The position numbers and the translations under genes are program-made. From positions 372,001-436,000 of the forward strand of contig NZ_PJII01000001.1 of assembly GCF_002929215.1 (NCBI RefSeq): DNA of 64,000 bases. Reading direction: 5' to 3'. Position 1 is the first letter of the stretch. Each line of letters starts with the position of its first letter. The notes under the pieces are model-generated. The model did not search any database. It was not told the DNA's origin and was given only the letters and a program-made list of their open reading frames with translations. Source of the stretch: Arthrobacter sp. ZGTC412. GTDB lineage: Bacteria; Actinomycetota; Actinomycetes; Actinomycetales; Micrococcaceae. Below, piece after piece: positions 27,061 through 35,634 of this stretch.

Positions 27061-28074
27061 GTGACCAACTTGGAAGTTTCCCCCCAGCAGGAAGTCTGCC
27101 CGCCGGCGAACCCGGAAGGAAGCTCCGGCCCCTGCCTGCAGCTGTGGCCCGAGCGTCAAGTACCGCTGGGCGGGGTGCGTGCCATGAACGTCCAGCGGAC
27201 GCTGCCCCAGCGCGGGCTTCCCACCATCGGCGCCTGGTGCTTCCTGGACAGTTTTGGCCCGGACCGGACTGCCATGTCCGTGCTTCCGCACCCGCACATC
27301 GGGCTCCAGACGGTGACCTGGCCGCTGGCCGGGACCATACGGCACCGGGACAGCGTGGGCAGTGACGTGGTGGTGAGGCCGGGCGAGCTGAACATCATGA
27401 CGGCAGGGCACGGCGTTTCCCATTCCGAGTTTGCAGTGCTGCCGCCGGAGGGCGGGCTGCCGCTGCAGCGCGGCCTCCAGCTGTGGGCTGCGCTTCCGGA
27501 TGGGGAGCGGCACCGGCAGCCAGCCTTTGAACAGCACCGCGACCTTCCGAAAGTGGCCGGCGACGGCTTCACCGCCACCGTTATGGTGGGCCAACTCGGC
27601 GGCGTTGCCTCCCCTGCCACAATGTATTCCCCGATTGTGGGAGCGGACATCTCATGCGGGGGAAGTGCAGTGCTTCCCCTCAACGAGCACTTTGAACACG
27701 GCATCCTGGTGCTCGACGGCGGGCTGACGCTGGACGGACGAGAAGTGCCGCCGGGACCGCTGGGCTACCTCGGCACCGGCCGCCGGGAACTTCACGTTGA
27801 GGCGTTGCCGGGCACCCGCTTCCTCCTGATCGGCGGCGAGCCGTTCCAGGAGGAGCTGCTGATGTGGTGGAACTTTGTGGGACGCACCCACGATGAAGTC
27901 GAGCAGGCCCGTGACGCATGGGAAGCGCAGGCAGCACTCCCGGACGGGGAGATTTCAATAGCCCGCTACGGTTTGGTCCCGGGGCACGGTCCGGACGCCG
28001 GCCCGGAGTCCGGCCGCATCCCTGCTCCGCCGCTGCCCGCCGTGCGGCTCACTCCGCGGAAGCGGGCTGTGTAG
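27061..28074 (+). CDS. Pirin family protein
   Basis: A bicupin protein of 337 residues. The N-terminal cupin has the pirin metal-site pattern PHPHIGLQTVTWPLAG and the segment GELNIMTAGHGVSHSE, with three His and one Glu in the expected places. The second cupin (VLPLNEHFEHGILVLDGGLTLDG) is followed by GEPFQEELLMWWNFVGRTHDEVEQARDAWE, which is family-specific. Pirins act as iron-dependent regulators or quercetin dioxygenases; which role applies here is unknown. The GTG at 27061 is supported by a -10 box, not by a Shine-Dalgarno. It ends 4 bp from the converging kinase gene. Confidence 0.9.
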   Translation: MTNLEVSPQQEVCPPANPEGSSGPCLQLWPERQVPLGGVRAMNVQRTLPQRGLPTIGAWCFLDSFGPDRTAMSVLPHPHIGLQTVTWPLAGTIRHRDSVGSDVVVRPGELNIMTAGHGVSHSEFAVLPPEGGLPLQRGLQLWAALPDGERHRQPAFEQHRDLPKVAGDGFTATVMVGQLGGVASPATMYSPIVGADISCGGSAVLPLNEHFEHGILVLDGGLTLDGREVPPGPLGYLGTGRRELHVEALPGTRFLLIGGEPFQEELLMWWNFVGRTHDEVEQARDAWEAQAALPDGEISIARYGLVPGHGPDAGPESGRIPAPPLPAVRLTPRKRAV

Positions 28075-28078
28075 TGGT

Positions 28079-29026
28079 TTAGGGCTTTTCCGCAAGCAGC
28101 TGCAGCACGCCGAACACGGGATCCTGGTCCAGGACCCGGACATCCGTCACGCCGGCCTTCGCCAGGTGCCGCCGGAAGGCCTCCTGCAGGGGCACCACGT
28201 TCATGCCCAGGCCGCTGCCCAGGATGACCGGGCCGGGGATGCCCAGCTGCTGCAACACCTGCAGCGCCAGCGCGGCCAGGTCTTTGCCTGACTGCTCCAG
28301 CAGTTCCTGGCTTGCGGTATGGCCCGCGGCCGCGGCGTCCACCACGTGCCGCGCCTGCTGCGCCCAGAACCGGCGGCCGGTGTCCGGGGAGTGGAACAGC
28401 GCAATCAGTTTGTTGGGGTGGTCCACACCGCAGGACTGCAGCAGGGCGGCGGTAAGCTGGTCAACCGGAAGGCCCTGGTTCATCCGCCGAAGGCTGTGCC
28501 GCACCGCTTCGCGGCCCAGCCAGTAGCCGCTGCCTTCATCCCCCAGAAGATAACCCCAGCCGCCTGCCCTGGCCTCGCCGCCGTCGGCATTCCTGCCCCA
28601 CGCCGCCGAGCCCGTCCCCGCTATCACCGCGACACCGGTGCTGGCGTGGCCGGCGGCAAGCAGCAGGCGCGAATCATGCACCACCGTAATCTGCGCGCCG
28701 GGAACGTGCGGTTCAATCAGCGCTGCGAGGGCCGCGGCGTCCGCTTCCGTATCAATGCCTCCGGACCCGGCATACACGTGGGACACAGCTCCCCCGCCGA
28801 TCTGCCCGAAAAGGGTGGCAAGGTTGCGGGCCGCCTCCTCACGGGTGACGTTCTGGACGTTCGAACTGCCGACGGACTCGTCCAGTACCGGAACCCCGTC
28901 CTCGAAACGGATTCCGTGCGTCTTGGTCCCGCCGATATCCAGGCCGATAACCACACCAGGTGGCGCATCGAGGGGAGGCATCAGCGGATCGGCGGGCCGG
29001 GAGGAGGGGTTTTCGGTGTTCGTCAC
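28079..29026 (-). CDS. BadF/BadG-family sugar kinase, probably N-acetylglucosamine kinase
   Basis: A 315-residue ASKHA-fold kinase. The phosphate-1 motif is GLDIGGTKTHGIRF. SGGIDTEADAAAL, VVHDSRLLLAAGH and the phosphate-2 segment VAVIAGTGSAAWGRN follow, then GGWGYLLGDEGSGYWLGREAVR, which is characteristic of GlcNAc kinases of this family. The adenosine motif VILGSGLGMN lies near the end. It probably phosphorylates GlcNAc or a similar amino sugar for recycling; glucosamine kinase is the alternative. A TACCCT -10 box six bases before the GTG suggests a leaderless mRNA. It stands alone between pirin and the LysR gene. Confidence 0.85.
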   Translation of the reverse strand: MTNTENPSSRPADPLMPPLDAPPGVVIGLDIGGTKTHGIRFEDGVPVLDESVGSSNVQNVTREEAARNLATLFGQIGGGAVSHVYAGSGGIDTEADAAALAALIEPHVPGAQITVVHDSRLLLAAGHASTGVAVIAGTGSAAWGRNADGGEARAGGWGYLLGDEGSGYWLGREAVRHSLRRMNQGLPVDQLTAALLQSCGVDHPNKLIALFHSPDTGRRFWAQQARHVVDAAAAGHTASQELLEQSGKDLAALALQVLQQLGIPGPVILGSGLGMNVVPLQEAFRRHLAKAGVTDVRVLDQDPVFGVLQLLAEKP

Positions 29027-29038
29027 GTCACAAGGGTA
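29027..29038 (-). promoter_or_regulatory. Putative leaderless promoter -10 box before the sugar kinase gene
   Basis: Minus-strand TACCCT (29033-29038), then TGTGAC, then the GTG complementary to 29024-29026. It fills the 27-bp gap to the LysR gene. Confidence 0.4.
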
Positions 29039-29053
29039 CTGGCCTCAGGGCCG

Positions 29054-30061
29054 TCAAGCCTCGCGTCCGTTCCCGCCGGCGCCGGTCAGCCGGGACCGCC
29101 GCTTCACCAGCCCGGCCAGGAGGTCCGGCCCCTCAGTGAGGACCATTTCGCGAAACAACCGGACAGCTGCCGGTTCAACCTCGGCCCTGCGCTGCCGCCA
29201 GCTCAGGCCAACATCACGGAAGGCCAGGGCCGAGTCGAGGGGCACTTCCACCCAGCCCAGGTTGCCCGTTTCCAAACTGACGTTCCAGCCGGGGGCGTCG
29301 TCACCCGGCGGCAGGATGCTGACGCCGAGTCCGGCCGAGACAAGGCCCCGGGCCGTGTGCGAATCCTGGCTTTCAAAGGCGATGCGGGGACGGTATCCGG
29401 CCTCACGGAACAAGGCATCGGTCAGCGAGCGCAGGCCGTAACCGGGACCGAGCGCCACAAATGGGTCGGAGCGGATGGCAGTGACGGAGGCCATTGGGCT
29501 CCCCGCGAGCGGGTGGGTGTGGTGGACAACCAGGCGCAAGGGTTCCCGGTACAGCACGGCGGACAACAGGTTGCGGCCTGCCGCGGCAACGGGTGCAGTC
29601 AGGGCAAGGTCGGCGTCTCCGGCCGCCAGCTCGGCCAGGCAGGAGTCGCGCGCTCCCTGGCTCAGCGTAAAGACTGCGCCCGGGTGATGGCCGCGGAAGG
29701 CGCTGATGAGGAGCGGGAGCGTGGACTCGCCGAAGGTGTGCTGGAACGAGACGGAGATCCTGCCGCGGACCACATCGGACTCGTTGCGGACCACGTCCAG
29801 CCCGGCCTGAAATTCGGTCAGTGCTCTCTCGATATACGGCAACAGGGACCGGGCGGCTGGGGTGAGGCGCACTCCCCTGCCGTCCCGCACCAAAAGTTCC
29901 GTGCCGACGACGGCGCTGGCCCGCGCCAGTGCCCTGCTCACCGTGGACTGGGGTACTCCGAGGATTTCGGCGGTTTCGGTGACATGCTCGGTCCGGCCGA
30001 GTTCGGACAGCAGCGGCAGGAGTGGAAGAAGCTGCACCAGCTGTTTGTGGTCGGGCTCCAT
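29054..30061 (-). CDS. LysR-family transcriptional regulator
   Basis: A 335-residue regulator. The N-terminal winged helix-turn-helix spans TAEILGVPQSTVSRALARASAVVGTELLVRDGRGVRLTPAA in overlapping segments. The substrate-binding domain begins near GRISVSFQHTFGE. It has a Pro/Leu-rich QLLPLLPLLSELG start. The ATG complementary to 30059-30061 has AGGAG six bases before it; a longer frame upstream is unsupported. It faces away from an MFS transporter gene across 82 bp, the usual layout for a LysR protein and its target. Confidence 0.9.
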   Translation of the reverse strand: MEPDHKQLVQLLPLLPLLSELGRTEHVTETAEILGVPQSTVSRALARASAVVGTELLVRDGRGVRLTPAARSLLPYIERALTEFQAGLDVVRNESDVVRGRISVSFQHTFGESTLPLLISAFRGHHPGAVFTLSQGARDSCLAELAAGDADLALTAPVAAAGRNLLSAVLYREPLRLVVHHTHPLAGSPMASVTAIRSDPFVALGPGYGLRSLTDALFREAGYRPRIAFESQDSHTARGLVSAGLGVSILPPGDDAPGWNVSLETGNLGWVEVPLDSALAFRDVGLSWRQRRAEVEPAAVRLFREMVLTEGPDLLAGLVKRRSRLTGAGGNGREA

Positions 30062-30143
30062 GCTTCTCCTGGTCCTGAAGCCCGTGGCGGGCGATTCTTC
30101 CGGATTTGATATGAGTCTGGCACAAAAGATGCATTGGAGGCAC
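30062..30143. promoter_or_regulatory. Divergent LysR/MFS promoter-operator region
   Basis: An 82-bp region between the LysR and MFS starts. It contains AT-rich segments and a TTCCGGA core dyad near 30095-30105 that could hold the LysR T-N11-A site, but no single motif is convincing. Confidence 0.35.
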
Positions 30144-31415
30144 ATGTCCGGCCGGGTCTACGCTTGCCAGATGCACCTAAGACCTCCGCATCCTGGTCAC
30201 CAAACCTCCCCGGCGGGCTGGGAGGGGCACGCGAAAGGCTCGGCGGCGTACGGCCGGATCATCGCCGGCCTGGCCTTTGCCGGGGTAGCGACCTTTGCCC
30301 AGCTGTATTCCACCCAGGCCGTCCTGCCGATCCTTGCCACGGACCTGCAGGTCACGGCCGCAGAGGCGGCGCTCACCATATCCCTGGCCACCGTGGGGCT
30401 GGCAGTCACCGTGATCCCCTGGTCCTTTCTCGCGGACAGGATTGGCAGGGTCAAGGCCATGACCTGGGGAATCTCGGTGGCGACCGTACTGGGCCTGCTG
30501 GTTCCCCTGTCCACCAGCTTCGCCATGCTCCTCAGCCTGCGGCTCCTCGAAGGGATGGCCCTGGGAGGGATCCCGGCCATCGCGATCGCCTACCTCAACG
30601 AGGAGGTCACCAAGGCCCACGCAGCGGTTGCAGCCGGAAGCTACGTTGCAGGAACCACGCTGGGCGGCCTGGCCGGCCGGCTGGTGGCCGGGCCCGCCGG
30701 GGAGCTGTGGGGCTGGCGTGCCGCTGCCCTGGCCGTCTCCGTCCTGGCCACGCTCGCCGCCGTCGCTTTCCTGCTGCTGGTGCCGCGTGCCCGGGGATTT
30801 ACCGCGGTAAAGGCTCCCGGTCTTCGCGGAGCTGCGCGTACCTTGGGCGGCCATCTGCGCAACGTCCGGCTGCTGGCCCTCTACATCCAGGCTTTCCTGA
30901 TGATGGGCGGCTTCGTGGCTGTCTACAACTACCTGGGGTTCCGGCTCTCCGGAGTGCCCTTCGGCTTACCCACCACCGTCATCAGCCTCATTTTTTTGGC
31001 CTACCTGTCCGGGACTTTCACCTCCCGCTGGGCTGCAGGGCTGACCATGCGCTTTGGGCGCCGCAACGTGCTGCTGGCCGGCCTTGCCCTGTCGACGGCG
31101 GGCCTCGCCCTCACGCTGGCGCCGTCGCTTGTGCTGATACTCGCAGGGCTCGTGGTTTTCACCGGAGGCTTCTTTGCGGCGCACAGCATCGGCGCGGGCT
31201 GGACGGGTGCCATTGCCAGCACCGGACGGGCGCAGGCGGCCTCGCTGTACAACCTTGCCTACTACCTGGGGTCGAGTTTCATCGGTTGGGCCGGGGGCCT
31301 GCTCTTCCAGTCCTACGGCTGGAACGCCCTGGCGGCCGCCGTGATGATCCTCGCCTGCCTCACCGCGGTGACTGTCGCCGTCGTCCATCCCAGGGAAGCC
31401 GGCGGCGCGGCCTGA
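30144..31415 (+). CDS. MFS transporter, YnfM-like (probable drug or arabinose-type efflux)
   Basis: A 423-residue major facilitator with twelve predicted helices. Helix 1 reads IIAGLAFAGVATFAQLYSTQAVLP and the MFS loop motif after helix 2 is WSFLADRIGRVKAM. The second half has a matching loop (LTMRFGRRNVLLAG). The FAQLYSTQAVLPILA start is typical of YnfM-type efflux proteins, often encoded opposite a LysR regulator, as here. The ATG at 30144 has GGAGG close upstream; the frame is open further back but that is the LysR gene on the other strand. The substrate is unknown. Confidence 0.87.
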   Translation: MSGRVYACQMHLRPPHPGHQTSPAGWEGHAKGSAAYGRIIAGLAFAGVATFAQLYSTQAVLPILATDLQVTAAEAALTISLATVGLAVTVIPWSFLADRIGRVKAMTWGISVATVLGLLVPLSTSFAMLLSLRLLEGMALGGIPAIAIAYLNEEVTKAHAAVAAGSYVAGTTLGGLAGRLVAGPAGELWGWRAAALAVSVLATLAAVAFLLLVPRARGFTAVKAPGLRGAARTLGGHLRNVRLLALYIQAFLMMGGFVAVYNYLGFRLSGVPFGLPTTVISLIFLAYLSGTFTSRWAAGLTMRFGRRNVLLAGLALSTAGLALTLAPSLVLILAGLVVFTGGFFAAHSIGAGWTGAIASTGRAQAASLYNLAYYLGSSFIGWAGGLLFQSYGWNALAAAVMILACLTAVTVAVVHPREAGGAA

Positions 31416-31466
31416 ACGCGACCGCCTGCGTCTAGGATGAACGCAGGAACTTTCAGAGGAGCCGCC

Positions 31467-31970
31467 GTGAGCACGAATGCCAGGAACGTCAGGCCGGGAG
31501 TGCATCTGGAGCCCCTTGATGCCATCGACGAACGCCTTCTTGCCGCCCTGGTGGAGGATGCAAGGATCTCCAACAAGCAGCTTGCCGAACTGGTGGGCAT
31601 AGCTCCCTCCACAGCGCTGATGCGGACCCGTGCGCTGACGGAGCGGGGCATCGTGCAGGGTTTCGAGGCGAAGCTCAACCTGTCATCCATCGGCAGGTCC
31701 GTGCAGGCTCTGGTCGCAGTCCGGCTGCGCGCGCACGACCGGGACCAGATCGACCGCTTTACCGCACGCGTCCCGAACCTGCCGGCAGTGCTGTCCACTT
31801 TCCATACCTCGGGCTCCGTGGATTACCTGCTGCACATCGCCGTTGCCACCACCGAGGATTTGCGGGACTGGGTGCTGGACAACCTGGCCACCGATCCGGT
31901 GGTGGGCCACACGGAAACCACGCTGGTGTTCGAACACATCCAGGGCAACCACGGGCCGCTCCCGGAGTAG
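31467..31970 (+). CDS. Lrp/AsnC-family transcriptional regulator (first copy)
   Basis: A 167-residue regulator with an N-terminal helix-turn-helix (DAIDERLLAALVEDARISNKQ, then LAELVGIAPSTALMRTRAL) and a C-terminal RAM ligand-binding domain (FTARVPNLPAVLSTFHTSGSVDYLLHIAVA). I use the GTG at 31467, which has AGAGGAG six bases upstream; an ATG at 31437 lacks a ribosome site. It follows the first MFS gene in the same direction (51 bp) and converges on the second MFS gene, so either may be a target. Confidence 0.9.
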   Translation: MSTNARNVRPGVHLEPLDAIDERLLAALVEDARISNKQLAELVGIAPSTALMRTRALTERGIVQGFEAKLNLSSIGRSVQALVAVRLRAHDRDQIDRFTARVPNLPAVLSTFHTSGSVDYLLHIAVATTEDLRDWVLDNLATDPVVGHTETTLVFEHIQGNHGPLPE

Positions 31971-31984
31971 CCGCAACTGCGGGC

Positions 31985-33226
31985 TTAGCCCCGGGTTCGC
32001 ACTGCGCAGCGGAGTGTTACCGCAGCCATAACAAGCGCTGCTGAGCCACACAGCAGCACGAATCCAGCCACGGAAGCCGCGAGGCCGAACACGCCCGCGG
32101 CCCAGCCGAGCCCCAGGACCGGGACCGCGCTGCCCAGGTAGGTGATGACGTACATCGCGCTGATTGTCTGGGCCTGGCGGGCGGGCTCTACCCGCGCGGC
32201 CACGTCATTGAACACAGTGCGGAAGGCCAGGCCCTGTCCCACGCCGGCGGTAAGACTGGCGGCGACCAGCAGGACGGGACTGTTCCATGGCCCGGCGCCG
32301 CCGAGCAGGAGAACCGAAGCACCAAGGACCGCCAGCCCGCCCGGGACCACGTAACGGCCGCGCAGGGTCACCAGCTGGGTCAGCGCCGACGCCGCAAGGG
32401 TCAGGCCGGCCAACACACCGATCACCGGACGGCTCTCCACACCCAGGATCTGGGCGAAGTAGCCGGGAGCCAGTGAGAGGCAGAATCCAAAGACGGCGAA
32501 GCTGAGGAAGCCGACGCCGGAAGCCAGCCAGAACGCGCCCCTCGCCTCCCGCGTCACGGAAGGACGGCGCGGTGCCAGCAGGTGCAGCGGACTGGGGCCA
32601 GCCGGCGGCTGGATGGCAGGGCGGGCCCGCAGGAGGAACAGCGGAACCAGCAGCGCGGCGAGGACTGCAGCATGGATGTAGTACGGCGCCGACGTGGCCC
32701 CGGGAAGCAAGGACAGGAACCCGCCGATGACCGGGCCTGCGGCCACGCCCCCGGCAGAGGCCAGCAGCGTGAAGCGGGAGGCCCACTCGGGGCGTGAGGG
32801 CAGCAGTTCGCGCAGGGCAGCGGCACTGGCCCCGGTGGCAAGGGCAACGGCAATACCCTGCAGCGCCCTGCCCGCGCACAGGCCGGCCAGGTTCTGCGCC
32901 TCGGCAAAAAGCCAGCCACCCACCAGGCCTGCCACAACGGCCAGGATGAGGGCAGCCCTGCGCCCGATGTGGTCCGACCAGTGCCCGGCAAGCATCAGCG
33001 TGGCCACCAGAGCCAGCACGTAGCTGGTAAACGCGGCAGTCACGTCCAGCGGCGACAGTCCGAGTTCCGCCTGCAGGAGCGGGTACAGGGGTGTGGCGAG
33101 GTTGGCGCCCACCAGGAGCGCAAAAATGACGGCACCGGCGAGCACCAGGCGTGCAGTGACTGACGCATCCCAACCGGCCGTGGTGGCTGGAGCCGGGCGC
33201 ATACGGAGTTCGCTGAAGACCGTCAT
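31985..33226 (-). CDS. MFS transporter (second copy)
   Basis: A 413-residue major facilitator with twelve predicted helices: LVLAGAVIFALLVGANLATPLYPLL in helix 1 and GHWSDHIGRRAALILAVVAG at the loop after helix 2. The second half starts near AFWLASGVGFLSFAVFGF. It is unrelated in detail to the YnfM-like neighbour. The ATG complementary to 33224-33226 has AAAGG upstream. It is transcribed away from the second Lrp/AsnC gene across 150 bp, the usual layout for a local regulator and its transporter. Amino-acid or drug export is possible but not shown. Confidence 0.87.
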   Translation of the reverse strand: MTVFSELRMRPAPATTAGWDASVTARLVLAGAVIFALLVGANLATPLYPLLQAELGLSPLDVTAAFTSYVLALVATLMLAGHWSDHIGRRAALILAVVAGLVGGWLFAEAQNLAGLCAGRALQGIAVALATGASAAALRELLPSRPEWASRFTLLASAGGVAAGPVIGGFLSLLPGATSAPYYIHAAVLAALLVPLFLLRARPAIQPPAGPSPLHLLAPRRPSVTREARGAFWLASGVGFLSFAVFGFCLSLAPGYFAQILGVESRPVIGVLAGLTLAASALTQLVTLRGRYVVPGGLAVLGASVLLLGGAGPWNSPVLLVAASLTAGVGQGLAFRTVFNDVAARVEPARQAQTISAMYVITYLGSAVPVLGLGWAAGVFGLAASVAGFVLLCGSAALVMAAVTLRCAVRTRG

Positions 33227-33355
33227 TGTGCCGCCTTTGCTGCTGCCGCGTCAGGTGGTCCTTGTGGGAGCCCGCCGCGGGTGGACATGTGATAGCTCTA
33301 GGGTGCAGTATTTCTGCCCATTCGAGCGGAATGTAGTGCCACAATTGAGCAGGAT

Positions 33356-33371
33356 CATCAAATAATTGATG
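33356..33371. promoter_or_regulatory. AT-rich palindrome before the second Lrp/AsnC gene (candidate operator)
   Basis: CATCAA-ATAA-TTGATG, a perfect six-base dyad in an otherwise GC-rich genome, in the 150-bp gap between divergent MFS and Lrp genes. Lrp-type sites are commonly AT-rich palindromes. It is a candidate site for autoregulation. Confidence 0.45.
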
Positions 33372-33376
33372 CTGCA

Positions 33377-33928
33377 GTGACGGAGAGTGACCATTTGAAC
33401 AATCTGGACCCCACCGACCTGAAGATCCTCCTGGAGCTCATCCGGGACCCCCGGATCCAGATCGGTGAGCTCAGCGATGCACTCGGGATTGCCCGGAACA
33501 CGGCGCAGTCACGGGTGCGGCGCCTGCTCCGGACCGGGGTCCTGCGGTCCGGGGGCCGCGAGGTGGACCTCGAAGCTGTGGGATACGACGTGGTGGCGTT
33601 CGTGACAATCGAGGTTTCGCACCGTGAGCTGGACGGGGTAGTGGGTGCCCTGCGGCTGATCCCGCAAGTCCTCGAGGTGCACGAGATCTCCGGGCGGGGC
33701 GACGTCTGGTGCCGGGTGGTGGCTACGGATACCCACAACCTCCAGGCGGCCCTGCGGCAGGTCCTGAGGATCAAGGGCGTTATCCGCACCGAAACGGTCC
33801 TGGCGCTGCATACGCACATCCCCTACCGGACCGAGCCCTTGATCAGCGGCCTGGCCAAAGCTGCGGGGGCCAGCCAACACGCCCCGGCCAAAGCCCCACG
33901 GACCGCCGGGGCGGGGACGGACAGCTAG
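33377..33928 (+). CDS. Lrp/AsnC-family transcriptional regulator (second copy)
   Basis: A 183-residue regulator. The HTH covers LDPTDLKILLELIRDPRIQI and GELSDALGIARNTAQSRVRRL; the RAM domain follows (GALRLIPQVLEVHEISGRGDVWCRVVATD). A basic, Ala/Pro-rich tail is unusual for the family. The GTG at 33377 has no Shine-Dalgarno, while a TTG at 33395 has GGAG at 33382 in good position, so the true protein may be 177 residues. It is oriented opposite the second MFS gene and has an AT-rich palindrome just upstream. Confidence 0.88.
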   Translation: MTESDHLNNLDPTDLKILLELIRDPRIQIGELSDALGIARNTAQSRVRRLLRTGVLRSGGREVDLEAVGYDVVAFVTIEVSHRELDGVVGALRLIPQVLEVHEISGRGDVWCRVVATDTHNLQAALRQVLRIKGVIRTETVLALHTHIPYRTEPLISGLAKAAGASQHAPAKAPRTAGAGTDS

Positions 33929-33938
33929 GATTTTCAGA
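33926..33938 (+). promoter_or_regulatory. Putative leaderless promoter -10 box before the DUF1761 gene
   Basis: TAGGAT (33926-33931), then seven bases, then ATG at 33939. It overlaps the stop codon of the Lrp gene. Confidence 0.35.
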
Positions 33939-34364
33939 ATGGATTGGCTCTCATACGTTTCACAGATCAACTGGCTCGCCGTGCTGCTTGCCTTCATCGC
34001 CACCATGGCCATCGGCTTTGTCTGGTACATGCCGGCCGTCCTGGGGAACAGGTGGATGGCGGCCATCGGCAAGACCGAGGACGATCTTAAGAACATGAGC
34101 GGCGGAGCCGGAGTCTGGGTCCCCATGGTGGTGGCGGCGGCCCTGACGGCAGTCCTGTTGGCTGTCCTGATCGGCAAGCTCGGGCTGGACAATGCCCTGG
34201 CAGGGGGCTGGTTTGCCCTCGTGGTGGGGCTGGTCTTCCGTGCCGGCGGCCACGTGATCCACAACGGCTTCGCGGGCCGGCCTGCCGCTGTCACCCTGAT
34301 CGACTCCGGCCACGACCTGCTGGCCATGACCGTATCGGGCGCCATAATCGGGGCGATGTCCTGA
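33939..34364 (+). CDS. DUF1761 family membrane protein
   Basis: A 141-residue membrane protein with four predicted helices. The family pattern is INWLAVLLAFIATMAIGFVWYMPAVLGNRW (in parts), then a polar loop (GKTEDDLKN) and helices ending near GHVIHNGFAGRP and DSGHDLLAMTVSGAIIGA. Function is unknown across the family. It begins 10 bp after the Lrp gene, with a possible -10 box over that stop codon, and lies 34 bp before corA. Confidence 0.82.
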   Translation: MDWLSYVSQINWLAVLLAFIATMAIGFVWYMPAVLGNRWMAAIGKTEDDLKNMSGGAGVWVPMVVAAALTAVLLAVLIGKLGLDNALAGGWFALVVGLVFRAGGHVIHNGFAGRPAAVTLIDSGHDLLAMTVSGAIIGAMS

Positions 34365-34398
34365 TGCCGCGCACCGCCTTGGCGAGGGACGGCCGGCC

Positions 34399-35394
34399 AT
34401 GACCATCATTGACAATGCCGTTTACGTTGACGGCGTGCGCCACGCCGAGCCCGAAAACCTGGAACAGACTTTCGAGACCCTGGCGCACCACGGCGGGATG
34501 GCCTGGATCGGCCTCTACCGCCCCACTGCCGAGGAAATGGCGGCAGTGGCCACTGAGTTCGGACTGCACGCGCTGGCCGTGGAAGACGCCATCTCCGCAC
34601 ACCAGCGTCCCAAGCTTGAGCGCTACGAGGACAACCTGTTTACCGTCCTTCGGCCAGCCCGGTACCTGGACGCCACGGAGACCGTGGAGTTCGGTGAGCT
34701 CCATATCTTCACGGGCAAAAACTTCGTCGTTACAGTGCGGCATGCCGAGACGGCCGGCGTGGCACGGGTGCGGCAGCGGCTGGAAAGCAGGCCGGACCTG
34801 TTGCAGCACGGACCCGAAGCCGTCCTCTACGCCCTGCTGGACCGGGTGGTGGATGACTACGGACCCGTGGTGGGCGGGCTTGAAAACGACATCGACGAGA
34901 TTGAAGACCAGCTCTTCAGCGGCGACACCACCGTGTCCCGCCGTATCTACGAACTCGCCCGCGAGGTAATCCAGTTCCAGCGGGCCATCCACCCCCTGCC
35001 CGACATGCTGCACCAGCTCGAGCGGGGGTTTGAAAAGTACGATGTCGAAAGCAACCTCCGGCACAGCCTGCGCGATGTCGAAGACCACGTGGAGCGCGTG
35101 ATCTCCCGGGCCGATTCCTTCCGCGACCTGCTGCAGAACGCCCTGACCCTGGACGGGACCCTCACAGCCAACCGGCAGAATGAGGCCAGCGCCGAACAGA
35201 ACGAACAGGTGAAAAAAATTTCCTCCTGGGCGGCGATCTTCTTCGCGCCGTCCTTCGTGGCCGGCGTTTACGGTATGAACTTCGACCACATGCCGGAGCT
35301 CCACTGGGTCCTGGGCTATCCGATGGCGATCGGTCTAATGGCCGCGACGGCCGGCGTTATGTACGCCATCTTCAAGAAGAAGGGCTGGCTGTAG
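34399..35394 (+). CDS. corA: Magnesium/cobalt transporter CorA
   Basis: A 331-residue divalent-cation channel subunit. A soluble N-terminal domain (WIGLYRPTAEEMAAVATEFGLHALAVED in parts) is followed by a long stalk helix and two C-terminal membrane helices. The signature YGMNF, with the loop MNFDHMPEL, sits between them, and the end KKKGWL carries the cytoplasmic basic patch. It forms pentamers in the membrane. The ATG at 34399 has GAGGGA upstream. Confidence 0.94.
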   Translation: MTIIDNAVYVDGVRHAEPENLEQTFETLAHHGGMAWIGLYRPTAEEMAAVATEFGLHALAVEDAISAHQRPKLERYEDNLFTVLRPARYLDATETVEFGELHIFTGKNFVVTVRHAETAGVARVRQRLESRPDLLQHGPEAVLYALLDRVVDDYGPVVGGLENDIDEIEDQLFSGDTTVSRRIYELAREVIQFQRAIHPLPDMLHQLERGFEKYDVESNLRHSLRDVEDHVERVISRADSFRDLLQNALTLDGTLTANRQNEASAEQNEQVKKISSWAAIFFAPSFVAGVYGMNFDHMPELHWVLGYPMAIGLMAATAGVMYAIFKKKGWL

Positions 35395-35443
35395 GGAACG
35401 GTTGCAGGCCACGACGCCGCAGAGTACCCGGCCGGAAGATTTG

Positions 35444-35516
35444 TGGAGTTAAGGGGATTCGAACCCCTGACCTCTTCGATGCGAACGAAGCGCTCTACCA
35501 ACTGAGCTATAACCCC
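35444..35516 (-). tRNA. tRNA-Ala, anticodon CGC
   Basis: A 73-base cloverleaf on the minus strand. The acceptor stem is GGGGTTA / TAACTCC with discriminator A, and it carries the G3-U70 pair that identifies alanine tRNA. The D loop has AGCTCAGTTGGTAGAGC. The anticodon arm CTTCG-TTCGCAT-CGAAG gives anticodon CGC for GCG codons. The T arm is AGGGGTTCGAATCCCCT. CCA is not fully encoded. Confidence 0.97.
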
Positions 35517-35634
35517 GGGAACCAGTCGCTTTTCTTCAGGTGCGGCACCGGTGAACCTAGGCTACAAATTTTCCCGGCCCAATGCCAACCGGCGCCACAA
35601 TGGCCTGCTGAGGCAGCCGGCCCGGGACAAAAGC

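Noticed and set aside
28319-30109. A 596-codon plus-strand frame across the sugar kinase and LysR genes
   Set aside because: It spans two real minus-strand genes and their gap, has no domain, and reads as a codon shadow.
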